From positions 15,128,001-15,192,000 of the forward strand of contig CAVNZM010000001.1 in assembly GCA_963693365.1 (NCBI GenBank): a stretch of DNA of 64,000 nt, in the 5' to 3' direction. This stretch comes from Amoebidium appalachense. Taxonomy: Eukaryota > Ichthyosporea. The number at the start of each line of letters is the position of its first letter. The stretch's first letter is position 1. Below the pieces are notes generated by a model. It made no database searches, was not told the DNA's origin, and saw only the letters and a list, made by a program, of their open reading frames with translations. Shown one piece after another: positions 21,753-46,680 of the stretch. The position numbers were made by a program, and so were the translations under genes.

Positions 21753-21778
21753 GCACAAACACACGCACACACGCACGT
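21625..21778. repeat. (AC)n array
   Basis: About 150 bp of AC dinucleotides with one agacagacatgt interruption, preceded by CCCA repeats and poly-C. Confidence 0.93.
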
Positions 21779-22194
21779 GCGCGCGCACACACAGGCACTA
21801 ACACCCCAACATTTATTTGCAAACTTCTATTCGTGCACTTTTTTGCTGTAACAGTTGATTCTGTTTGTTCTGTATCAACATGTACAAATCGCGGCGTGTT
21901 TATCTCACCAGGCTGTGCACGTACTAAGTAGTATATGTTGCACTACCATATCGGATTACATTATATCAGCACCGTTGTGTATTTAATTTTGTGCTTACAC
22001 CGTCTTGTTTAACTTGCACCTGTGGCCGCGAGTGGTATATTGTGATATCGATCTCAGCCAATGTTCAGCCTTCGAGGCTCAGGCTGCCTGTCCCCTTCCT
22101 CCCCCCCCTCCCCCTCCCCTCCCCCCTCCCCCCCCTCCCCCCCCCCTCCCCTTCCCCCCTCCTTCCCCTCGGCTTCCCGCCCTCAAATATTCCC

Positions 22195-22311
<117 letters not shown>

Positions 22312-22339
22312 TCTCCCCCTCCCCCTCCCCGCCCCCCCT

Positions 22340-22375
<36 letters not shown>

Positions 22376-22520
22376 AGTCCCTGCCTCCCTCCCTCCCTCC
22401 CTCTCCCTCTCTCCCGCCCCCTCTCTCTTTCTCTCTCGCGTGCGGCTCTCTCTCTATTTCTCTTTCCCCCCCCCCCCCCCCCCCCCCCCTCCCTCTCTTT
22501 CGATCTCTCATCCCTCCCTC

Positions 22521-22561
<41 letters not shown>

Positions 22562-22736
22562 CCCCCTCCCCCCACACGCGTGCATGTGGGTGCTCGATCG
22601 TGAGACGCCTGGGTGAGTTGCAATTGGGGCCGATGGTTTGGTAGTGTGCGTACTTTTTGCCGTTGGTGGTGCCGGTACCGGTGTGTGTGTGTGTTTTTTT
22701 TTGTTTTTTGTTTTTTTTGTTGTTTTTTTCTTTTTT

Positions 22737-22775
<39 letters not shown>

Positions 22776-23315
22776 GGGGGGGGGAGGGGGGGTACATCGA
22801 TTGCGATCGTCGATCTCTCGCTGTAAGCGATTGCATTTTATGCTAAGCGAAAGCAATCCTGGAACTTGGGGGGGGCTCACGAGCCCGACGTCTAATGCTA
22901 AACGTCGATGATCGAAAGAACACCAAGGCAAATTCTACACAACGGGAATCGCCATCTGAGATATCTACGGTGTACGGTGTGCACAGTTTATCATAGGGCA
23001 GATGAACGTTGACTAAACCTCGGAAATGGTCACAAATATATGTGCTGTGTATTCTAGAGAGCTTTTTTGAAAACGCCGTGACACTTGTTAGAAGCTTTGA
23101 TTAAAATTGACGGACACAATTGTTTTGCTCGGCACTCTTCGGGCAAACATGATTGTTGAGAGTCCATGATAAGCTCACATATGCTTGAGAGTAAACATCC
23201 AACCGCTTGTTGTTGTGGACTTTACATGCATGGAACCCATGTTCAGCAAGTTTCCAATTTTGCTAGGCAATACAGTAATGTACCAACATTAAACATGTGA
23301 CATGCTTACTACAGA

Positions 23316-25016
23316 ATGATCTCTTCGAGGATCTTTTTTCTCCTGTGGACGCTCTTCTCTACTACAGGTGGGGCACCCACCTTGCCCAGCAACACAGGTG
23401 TGGCGCCATCAACATTGCCCACCTTTCCCCCACCGTCAGGCACCTTGCCATCTCCAACACACACTGTTTCATTGCCGCCCACAAGTTTAAACATCTCCGA
23501 AAATGGGGCGGTTGCAACGAGTACTACTGTTTGCACCAACACGCCAGGGCTGGGCACTGATGCCATTGGATTGGCGTGCAGCAACCACACAGAATGCAGC
23601 GCGCATCACTACACACTCTTTTGCGACCCAGACACAGGCACATGCATGCAAACAAAGGAAAAGGGCGAGGATTGTGCGGCATGGTACGAATGCCGAGGCG
23701 ATAGCGATGAGGTATGCTTTGACGGAAAATGCACGTATACGGAAGAGGTAAATTGGGAAAAGGTGGAGGAGTTGCGTGCGGATGTTGGTGATGAGTGCGA
23801 CATGGTTTACACCCGCGACTACTCAAAGCAGTGCAAGCAGTGGGAGTTGGTTTGCATCGACGGGATATGTGAGAGGAAAAGGGGAGTTAACGAGAGCTGC
23901 GTCCACAACAGTAGCGATCCAACCTTTACCCATGGGTTTAATCCCAACGTCTGTGAAAACCAGCTCATATGTCGGCACGGTACCTGCCGTACGTACGATG
24001 ATGTTGTCCCCCTGGGAGGTGCATGCTACTGGGACCACGACTGCACAGACTCAGGTGCTGATGCATACTGCTCCCCGGAGCTGCACGTGTGCACCAAGTT
24101 TAAGGGGTTCAACGAAACTTGCGTCTCCGCCACGATTGATGGGTTCCATTCGAACGAATGCATGCCCGGCTTGGTGTGCCGCCGCGGGAATTGCCGTCCG
24201 TATGAAGAAAAGCTTGGGCCGGGTGAATTATGCGACTACATGGCGATGAGCTTCCCTGGGCCGGGGTGTGGGTTTGGGTACAACTGCCTACCTGCCACCA
24301 TCTCTAATGAAACAGACATGTTAATTAGCAGCAACACAACAGAAAACGGCACGGTAGGAGTACCAAACACCACATCAGGGGGCACAAACACAATTACCGA
24401 CACCATTGGAGAGAGTGCACAGAACAACACCGGCACCAATACATCCGTAGCAAATATAAGCGCCAATGTGCAGCCGTTGAACGGAGACCTATTCTCGTTT
24501 GGTGAGTACCGATGCATCAAACTCCGGGGCCTAAACGAAACATGCAACATGTACCGCCCATGTGACGGGTTTTCACAGCTGTGGTGCCGTAAGGGCATCT
24601 GTCGCCCGCAAGAGGAAAAGTTGGGTCTTGGGGATGAATGCAACCACTACACTGAATGTGCAAAGGATATGTATTGCCACTATGACGTGGATGTGTGTGG
24701 CGTACCCCTTCCGGGCCCTGGGACGTGCGCACAGAGAGTGAATTTGGGCGAGAAATGTGATGGACGTGGCGAGAATCCGTGCCCTTACGGTTCATATTCG
24801 AGATGTGTTGATGGTAGGTGCACGGATGTGGGGGGGAAGGGACCGAACGAGGTGGGGGAGGAAAATAACGTGGAAGTGGAAGAAAACAACGAGGGTGACG
24901 AAGTGAATAACGAGGAGGATGAAGGAAACAACGAGGAGGATCAAGACAGCAACGAGGAAGATAAAAACAACGAGGACGACGGAGACGAGGAGAACGAAGG
25001 GGGCGAGGAATATTAA
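23316..25016 (+). CDS. Secreted cysteine-rich repeat protein with acidic tail (566 aa)
   Basis: Single intact ORF, ATG to TAA, first in-frame ATG chosen. N-terminus MISSRIFFLLWTLFSTTGGA is a clear signal peptide, followed by a Pro/Ser/Thr-rich stretch to about residue 65. From about 70 to 510 there are successive cysteine-rich modules. The best-conserved piece recurs at about residues 220 (CRHGTCRTYDD), 290 (CRRGNCRPYEEKLGPGELC) and 426 (CRKGICRPQEEKLGLGDEC), each preceded by FNETC/LNETC-type motifs. Many N-glycosylation sequons cluster at about 330-390. The last about 55 residues are low-complexity Asn/Glu/Asp (NNEEDE units). There is no transmembrane or GPI-type end. The modules resemble EB/dickkopf-like disulfide knots in spacing only. 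Likely extracellular or cell-wall; function unknown. Gene quality is high and no lesion is visible. Confidence 0.85.
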   Translation: MISSRIFFLLWTLFSTTGGAPTLPSNTGVAPSTLPTFPPPSGTLPSPTHTVSLPPTSLNISENGAVATSTTVCTNTPGLGTDAIGLACSNHTECSAHHYTLFCDPDTGTCMQTKEKGEDCAAWYECRGDSDEVCFDGKCTYTEEVNWEKVEELRADVGDECDMVYTRDYSKQCKQWELVCIDGICERKRGVNESCVHNSSDPTFTHGFNPNVCENQLICRHGTCRTYDDVVPLGGACYWDHDCTDSGADAYCSPELHVCTKFKGFNETCVSATIDGFHSNECMPGLVCRRGNCRPYEEKLGPGELCDYMAMSFPGPGCGFGYNCLPATISNETDMLISSNTTENGTVGVPNTTSGGTNTITDTIGESAQNNTGTNTSVANISANVQPLNGDLFSFGEYRCIKLRGLNETCNMYRPCDGFSQLWCRKGICRPQEEKLGLGDECNHYTECAKDMYCHYDVDVCGVPLPGPGTCAQRVNLGEKCDGRGENPCPYGSYSRCVDGRCTDVGGKGPNEVGEENNVEVEENNEGDEVNNEEDEGNNEEDQDSNEEDKNNEDDGDEENEGGEEY

Positions 25017-25718
25017 TTTATAAGAGGTGCAAGCGGTACAAGATGGAAAAAATTATTTGGCCATTTGTCAAATGATTTTGGTGTTATGGTGTGACTGTGT
25101 GACTGTGTGTGTGTGTGTGTGTTTGTGTGCTTTTCTCGTGGTCGTGAGTGCACACACACGGCTAAATTGTATCATGATTCACCAAAACGAGTTTTCTGTG
25201 TGTATTTGGGGTGGAAAGGGAGAGCGGGCGGCTAATGTGAGGATTTCATAAACTTGCCCAGGGAATGAAATGAGGAGATAGGAGGGGAAGGAGGGGGCCC
25301 GGAGGGGGGGGGGGGGGGGGGACGTGGGAGAGAGGGAGAGGGAGCGAGATTTCTGTATACACCCACCTGTTATGAGCCATCCAAAGGCACAGTTTGTGCC
25401 ATGTTCTTCTGTAAAATAGTGCGCGGATTGAATAGTATATTTACTGCGCATGTATGTACAAGTGATACTAGTATTAGCTGTTGCGAAAAGCACATTCAGG
25501 TTGCGATAAGACTTTCGTATTTTATTGGTTGTGAAGTGCAGTGTAATTGCTATAAGTGACTGCTCTGCGACGTCAAGACTCAGTCATACAAGCCCATTAA
25601 GCGCGGTTCTGTATAATTGTAATAATAATCCCAATCAATAGGGTTATGTATAATAATATAAAAAATCACCCCTCTGAGCCCGGGATCTGATATAACACGA
25701 TATTGTAAAGACAACAGT

Positions 25719-25768
<50 letters not shown>

Positions 25769-26070
25769 ACGAGTATGCTCGCCTGCAGCTGCAGAGCTGG
25801 TTAGGTGTGTCAGATGTGTCGACACGTACGATTCCTGTGCGTGCTTCACCCACGTGTTCCTCAAGCACCTCTTACATTGCGTGCACATATATATATACCA
25901 TACACGCCCCTACCAAGGTCGTAATACTGAATACCACACACACACACACATACACACACACGCACGCACACACACACACACACACACACCGTGACACACA
26001 CACACACAGACACACACACAGACATACACACACACAAACACACACAGCACAGACACACACACATACACAC
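25017..26070. other. Intergenic region between cysteine-rich gene and deacetylase gene
   Basis: Short GT runs (25100-25130), a poly-G run (25306-25321), unique AT-richer sequence (25.4-25.7 kb), (GT)n at 25721-25767 and AC repeats at 25936-26065. No supported gene. The two flanking genes converge here. Confidence 0.6.
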
Positions 26071-26072
26071 AC

Positions 26073-30727
<4,655 letters not shown>

Positions 30728-30846
30728 CTGCGGTAGGTAGAGAAAGTTAATGGATATTAGGCAAGGAAAACAACAACAACAGGGAAGGAATCGGGTGTTG
30801 GCTGTGTAAGGAATCATGTTATTTAACTTAGCGTGCATGCTTACGG

Positions 30847-30904
<58 letters not shown>

Positions 30905-30910
<6 letters not shown>

Positions 30911-31142
30911 GTGCATATCGATTTACCAATATAATGCCATTCCCTCACTGAGACCTGTGCTGTGTGATTGGCTGCCTCCAATCACAACAATTTCCAACAA
31001 ACAAACACCACCGATAACTCTTTCTCTTCTCCACCCCGTTCTATCACCCACCACCCACCCACCCACACAGGGCATACGTGTCACATTAAACTGTTTGCCT
31101 GGGAGGACACCACATCATCCAACATAACAAAACTGTGCCACC

Positions 31143-31143
<1 letters not shown>
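30905..31143 (+). pseudogene. Displaced second copy of an ABCC intron-exon segment
   Basis: About 235 bp closely matching the reverse complement of about 7679-7900: the same intron (from gtagatgtgcatat through tgattggctgcctccaatcac) and the start of the exon that reads [20 protein letters not shown] in the main gene. Here, after removing a two-base surplus near GTGTCACATT, it reads [17 protein letters not shown], which is closer to the family consensus (AWE). The copy stops at gccaccat and is bracketed on both sides by (GT)n (30850-30906 and 31145-31256). It lies on the opposite strand to both the ABCC and the deacetylase genes. Confidence 0.85.
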
Positions 31144-33700
<2,557 letters not shown>

Positions 33701-34122
33701 GATCCCGCTGCCTTCCACTGACAGAGGCGGCCGGAACAGAGAACTTCTCAATGTTTCGCGGCGGCGGGAACACGGCGCTGAGCTCACCATCATGTGCCAT
33801 GGCCAGATGGTCATCATTGGCTCATTGGAGCACGCACACATTCCCCTCTTCGGAGGCCCCGGCCCTTATCATTATGATGAGGCCCGTAATACAAGTGGCT
33901 ATTTTCCTGAAGGAAGAGTTTACGTGCATCATGCATATGACGCCAGACGGCAAAACGTCTGCCGCAAAAAGCCAGCTGGTACGTACATATGTGACAGGCT
34001 CCCGGCCATCGTTCAGGGTGGGAATTTCATCATTTTCATACCCTATTCGTCATCACATACCAATCTGTAAACAAACCGGCCCGATCGTCGCAGTTGATTG
34101 GCTAACGTTGGGTGTCCTCAGC

Positions 34123-34130
34123 TATATAAA
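34123..34130 (+). promoter_or_regulatory. TATA box of the small membrane-protein gene
   Basis: TATATAAA in cctcagctatataaacag, 129 bp upstream of the ATG at 34259. An inverted CCAAT box (gattggct) lies about 30 bp further upstream. Confidence 0.7.
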
Positions 34131-34258
34131 CAGACCCTTGCGGCCATTCTCCGATCGACAAAGGAATAAATCGAACAAACGAACATCATTCTACCCACCT
34201 CTCTCTCTTCTCTCCTTCCTCTACCTACCCGATCATCAACTCATATTAAACAACCAAC

Positions 34259-34621
34259 ATGGGCGGCAGCAATAGCAAAAATGACTCCCCACAAAAGAAG
34301 AAGCCGTCTTATCTGACGCGTCGGACCAGCGAATACGAACAGCCTGGGGCGTCGATATTATCGCCGCTCGATATCAATTCGCATGTGCACGTTTTGGCTG
34401 GGCACGTTGTTGATGCTCGCAGCGTGGCCGCGGCAGAATTCGAAGCCCCGAGGATTGGTGGCGGTACTGGTGGCGCGCAAGACGCACTGACGGGGCTGGC
34501 TGGCGCAGGGGTTTTGGTGGCGTTTGTGGCATTCATAGTGCTTGTGGCTGTGAGAAGGTCAAGGGTTAGAAAAGTGGATGAGGGCAGCGAAGAAACACCG
34601 GTGAGGGCGACACTGGTGTGA
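34259..34621 (+). CDS. Small single-pass membrane protein with N-myristoylation-like start (120 aa)
   Basis: Single intact exon, ATG to TGA, with a TATA box upstream and an AATAAA downstream, so a compact complete gene. The protein starts MGGSNSK, fitting the N-myristoylation pattern (Gly2, Ser6), followed by a polar Lys/Ser/Tyr-rich stretch. Residues about 78-100 form one hydrophobic helix (GLAGAGVLVAFVAFIVLVAV), followed by a basic anchor (RRSRVRK) and an acidic tail. No family recognised. If both the acyl group and the helix are used, it would be held to a membrane at two points. Confidence 0.65.
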   Translation: MGGSNSKNDSPQKKKPSYLTRRTSEYEQPGASILSPLDINSHVHVLAGHVVDARSVAAAEFEAPRIGGGTGGAQDALTGLAGAGVLVAFVAFIVLVAVRRSRVRKVDEGSEETPVRATLV

Positions 34622-34699
34622 ATTCGAAGTCGTAAAACCTAACAATAACCATGTAAAACAAAAGGCAACGCGGCTAAAGCGAATCCATAGAAAAAATCC

Positions 34700-34705
34700 A
34701 ATAAA
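34700..34705 (+). terminator. Poly(A) signal AATAAA
   Basis: aataaa in aaatccaataaattgag, about 80 bp after the stop codon of the small membrane-protein gene. Confidence 0.6.
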
Positions 34706-34837
34706 TTGAGATGTATGGTTGCTTTCGATTGCTTTATGAGCTCGGTTCCGGCTGTGATCCCACAGGGATCAGAGATCGTCGACAACACTTACATACAGCT
34801 ACACACATCACTTTACAGGCTTACCACAACCTCGTTC

Positions 34838-36233
34838 TCATATCCTTACCAAAACCTCACCCCCTCCCCCCACCACCCGTGCGCAGGGGGGCATGCGTGT
34901 GTGCATGTACGTGCGTGTATATGTGTGTTTTGTGTGTGTATGTGTGTGCGGGTGTGTGAGTGAACATGTGCACGTGTGTTGTGTGCAAACAAGGCCCCGC
35001 AGGGCTTCAAAATACAGCACGTCGTCGGCTGTATGTTGGTGGCCGATGCCGTAGGTGGCCGGCTTCGCGCCAAGCCAGGCGCCGAGCCAATCAATTTGCT
35101 GGTCAGCGACCCCTGCAGCCTTGGCTGCGCCGACCATGCCATGACGGAGGCAGTGGAAGGTGACGGCGTTGGCTAACAGGGGCTCCACGCCGATAGCGCA
35201 CAACTCGCACTGCATCCACTCGGTCTGGTGGTTGACGTTACCGGTGGGGAGGATGCAGTGGGGGGCGCCGGGGGGACGGGGGGTGGCAGCCACTGCTGCC
35301 TGTAGGGCCGGGACACAGATGGTGGGCACCACTCGCGTGCGCACGACGGGGTCAGGCAACTTGCCCGCGCCTTGCTTGATTTTCCGCAGCCGTAGAGTGA
35401 TGCGGTGGCCTTGTGGGTGCGGGCCTTCAAAAACCACGTCTTCTGCGAGCAGTTCGGTGACCGTGGTCCACCGCAGGCCCCAGAGGTAGGCCAACAGGAG
35501 AACTCCCAGGCGCCGCTGTGTGTCGGCGGTAGTCTGCGGCTGGTGGGTGAGGATGAGGGACACCCATTCGGCATCGAACCGCCGCGGGTCGGCCAGCTTG
35601 TCGGGGTTACGCTGCATATGGGTGCGGGTGTACCCCTGGGTGAGGGCGGACATGACCGATGGGGGAGGGTATGGGAGCCCCCAAAGTTCGTGTACTTTGC
35701 GCAGGGCAGAGAGCTTGCCGACCACCGCGCCCGGCTCGTAATTTCGCTCCATCAACTTGGCCACATACGCAGTGGCAACCGTGCCGGTGAGAGACCAAGG
35801 GGCGAAGGCGGACTCTTGACAAAACTGAAAGAATTTCCATCTGGTAGCGCTCCCAGGTGGTGGCGGCAAGGGTGTTGCTGATCAAAACATCCACATTTGC
35901 CCTGAGGGTCGGGGGCATAGATTGGACCACAGCCGCACGCCACGCACCAAAGTCGCCGATGGGAGAAACATAAACACGCCCCGTCGCCGCGGGGTTTATA
36001 TCCACAGTGGAAGGGGGCCCCGCAGCTGGGCCCCTCACACCACCTTCTTGACCGGGCAAAATAATCACCCCTTCAGGGGCACCGGGGGGCGGAGAAGTCG
36101 GCCTTGGCGGCTCCGGATCCGCAGGTGCTGGGGAAGGGGCAGGTGCAGAAACGACCGGGACAGTGTCCTCTGCCGCGGTGGCGAAGTTCAAGGCCCAGAG
36201 GGGCATTTTCCGCAGCGACCTAACAAACAACAA
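34838..36233 (-). CDS. Tyrosine recombinase of the mobile element (one frameshift)
   Basis: Site-specific DNA recombinase. The intact 3' part starts at 35869 (343 aa). Visible catalytic pattern: first Arg in LLAYLWGLRWTTVTELL, the HxxR box in FHCLRHGMVGAAK, WLGAWLG in the position of the His/Trp, then Tyr candidates at ATYGIGHQH or DVLYFEALRG. The N-terminal SAM-like core-binding domain is split: SNTLAATTWERYQ lies in the upstream frame (36233 start) and continues, one base out of register at about 35838-35842, as KFFQFCQESAFAPWSL. Upstream is a Pro/Ala-rich leader. After ALRG the ORF runs about 50 codons into a TG-type microsatellite, giving an artificial Cys/His/Thr tail, so the original end is lost. 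Confidence 0.8.
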
Positions 36234-36366
36234 ATGGAAGAACGTGGAAACTCAACACGGTAGAACAGTGTAAATCAAAGTAAACGAAAATTTTGGGGAA
36301 TATTGCTGCGCTATGGTACAGTGCCCAGCGTACGCCGCTGGGAGAAGGAAGGCGAAGGGACCTCTA

Positions 36367-37100
36367 CTAGCGCGGAGCGCCGGTAGAGTGACTGCCACTT
36401 GGTGCCGTCCTGTTGGGGTTGGGGTACCCTCCGCGGCCGCCCTCGTGCGTGTAGGGGCCCGTGGGCCCGCCCTCGCTAGCTTGCTTGTGGGCCGATGCGC
36501 GAACCAGCTCGGATTCGCGCTCCTTCTGTTTGGCGTGCGCAACAGCCTTGGACCACTTGGCGCCGTACTTGGGGTTGTACGTCTTCTCAATTTGGGCGCG
36601 GGCGACCTCTGCAACTGCGTGGCCCTCCGCGCGCCGAATGTACAACAGCTGGAGTCTGTGGCCGCCGTAACTGATGAGGTCGACGACGAGCTCGCGGAGC
36701 AGGGTAAGCTGACGAGCCGCAAATCCGCCGACTCGTTGGCTAGCTTGGGTAGTGCAGCGACCAAATTGAGCGCCTGCACACCCGCGTTGACCAGCCCTAT
36801 CCACTGTTCAGCCTCCTCCTTGATGGGCTTGGGGAGGTCTCCCCCAGGGAACAATCCGTCTGACGGCAAGGGCCGTGGGCCAAATGGAAACGCCCGTCAA
36901 CCACAAAATGCTCGACGGCTTGCAGAGATGTGTGCGACTCCACGAACTCGCCGCGGGTGAGTCGTAGCACGTTTTGCTGCGGGTTCCAAGTTTGCCGAAG
37001 GCGCTCACACCGCTGCTCGTCCGACTCCTCCTTGTTGTTTATCAGCCGGAAGGAGCCTGCGAACCTCGGCGCTATACAGGTTGAAGGCAGCGTTCTCCAT
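36367..37100 (-). pseudogene. Broken ORF1 of the mobile element
   Basis: Four successive open segments in changing frames read as one protein: MENAAFNLYSAEVRRLL (ATG at 37100), then EESDEQRCERLRQTWNPQQN, then LPSDGLFPGGDLPKPIKEEA through LVAALPKLANESADL, then LTLLRELVVDLISYGGHRLQ through a basic YNPKYGAKWSKAVAHAKQKE to a Gly/Pro/Ser tail. Three single-base shifts are needed. Helical and charged, so perhaps a structural or DNA-binding ORF1; no family recognised. Confidence 0.5.
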
Positions 37101-37261
37101 GCTAGGCGAGGAATTAGGGTGACAAGTTCTGCCACCTACCGTAACTTACTTAGATCTAAGTGTGCAAAGGGGACTGCAACCTAAACCGAGCTCTCGCCAA
37201 AAACGTCGCATGAAGTGGGTGCGACGTTGGGAAATGAGCTAACGACTAGTAGGAGTTCGCT

Positions 37262-37270
37262 CCTTATATA
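37262..37270 (-). promoter_or_regulatory. TATA box of the mobile element
   Basis: The sense strand reads TATATAAGG, about 160 bp before the ORF1 ATG at 37100. A short inverted repeat (cgtcgca / tgcgacg) lies between them near 37204-37228. Confidence 0.5.
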
Positions 37271-37734
37271 CCAACGGAGCTCACCCATTGGGCTATCATT
37301 GTTAGAAACACCATTTCAACCAATGATTGCCCTAGAATACACTCTAAATAGTGCTTGATGTTGATTCAGCTAATATTGTAAATGTTGACAGGCCGACAGG
37401 TCTATGACTCATCTAGATATCCCATTCGTTTCTAAATAAATATTGGTGTGGAAAAAAAAACAACCGGTAACATGCCACATGCATCTATGACCGATTTTGT
37501 ATGTGGAGCTCGATCAGAGTTTTGTTTTCTACTAAGTGTTGTGGACTTTTATGATGGTACTATGATAAAGGTCGTATGATACAGCCGAACTAACTTGGCC
37601 GTGATCAGTACTCTTAGTTGTGCCAAATACAATGTATAGAATTCGAAAGTAAAGCTACCAACTTCTGAATGCATTAAGCGCCTCGGTATAAATTTTTTGT
37701 TTTTCTTCGTACAACAGTACCCACTGTGTATATT

Positions 37735-37774
<40 letters not shown>

Positions 37775-38125
37775 CACACACACACACCGTGACATATTCG
37801 ACCCACCAACACCTCCCACCGTGGCTCCCCAGAAAAAGTGAGGGAGGGAAGGCAGGAGAGGTGGGGGCGGAGGGAAGAGAGGAAGGAGGGGGGAGAGGGG
37901 GGGGAGGGAGGGAGGGAGGGAGGGAGGGAGGGAGGGAGGGAGGGAGGGAGGGAGGGAAGGAGGGAGGGAGGGAGGGAGGGAGGGAGGGAGGGAGGGAGGG
38001 AGGGAGGGAGGGAGGGAGGGAGGGAGGGAGGGAGGGAGGAGAGAGAGAGAGAGAGATTGCGTGTGCGTGTGCATGTGTGTAAATGAAACGTTGGTACGTG
38101 TGTGTGCACGTGTGTTTGTCACAGT

Positions 38126-38165
<40 letters not shown>

Positions 38166-38859
38166 TATGTGTGTGCGCGCGGACGTTTGTGTGGGTGTGT
38201 GTGTGAGTGTGTGTGCGCGCGCATTTGTGTGTGTGTGTGTGTGTAACATGGTGTGTTCCCTTCTTCCGTTAGAAAACTTTAGTGTTTTTTTTATATATTA
38301 TAGAGTCCAAGACATTTTGTCAACCATATTCCAGTTGCTCATTTGAATCAGAAATAAACCAGGGGGGGTTTACGCTGTTTACTGAGGCAAAGAAGGCTAC
38401 ATTCGTAAACTTGGTACCATCCTTTAACATACATAACGCTATGTACATCAGTCTCACAGCCAACTGCCCAAAGCAAATGTATCCCCCTACCCCTCTTACA
38501 CCATTCCCAAACACGCACGGAAGCGCGGACGCAAGGACGTACGCATGCATGCATGCGCGCACACACATACCCCATACAGACAGAAAGGCACAAACACAAA
38601 TTCAAATACGAATACCACCACCACTAGCATCATCAAGATGCGCAGGAAGGCGAGGAGGGGGGGGGGGGGGGGGGGGGGGACCAAAAGAGGAAAATAACAA
38701 CGGTGACACCCCCCCCCCCCCCCCAGACACACACACACAGGAAAAAAAAACAGAGAAGAAAAAAAAAAGAAAGTGAGGGAGAGCACAGCATTGAAACAGT
38801 TTCAATACGCCCGGCTGCCACCAGAATGCCGGTGGTGGTCGTATCCCTTGCTGAAGATT
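37271..38859. other. Intergenic region with (GGGA)n and GT repeats
   Basis: Unique AT-richer DNA (37.3-37.7 kb), poly-C (37738-37772), the (GGGA)n array, GT repeats (38.1-38.25 kb), a unique stretch (38.27-38.5 kb) and G/C runs. No supported gene. Confidence 0.6.
37903..38040. repeat. (GGGA)n tetranucleotide array
   Basis: About 135 bp of GGGA units with a single GGAA interruption, followed by (GA)n. G-quadruplex-capable. Confidence 0.95.

Positions 38860-46680
<7,821 letters not shown>

Larger units (their letters stand above)
34838..37270 (-). mobile_element. Degenerate tyrosine-recombinase mobile element
   Basis: On the minus strand: a TATA box (37262-37270), an ORF1 region (37100-36367) and a tyrosine recombinase (36233-34838). 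No reverse transcriptase or RNase H was seen between them, so it resembles a Crypton-like element or a DIRS/Ngaro remnant rather than a complete DIRS element. Both ORFs contain frameshifts. Ends and target-site duplication were not identified. Its base composition is more GC-rich than the neighbouring unique DNA and it lacks microsatellites except at the recombinase C-terminus. Confidence 0.7.
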
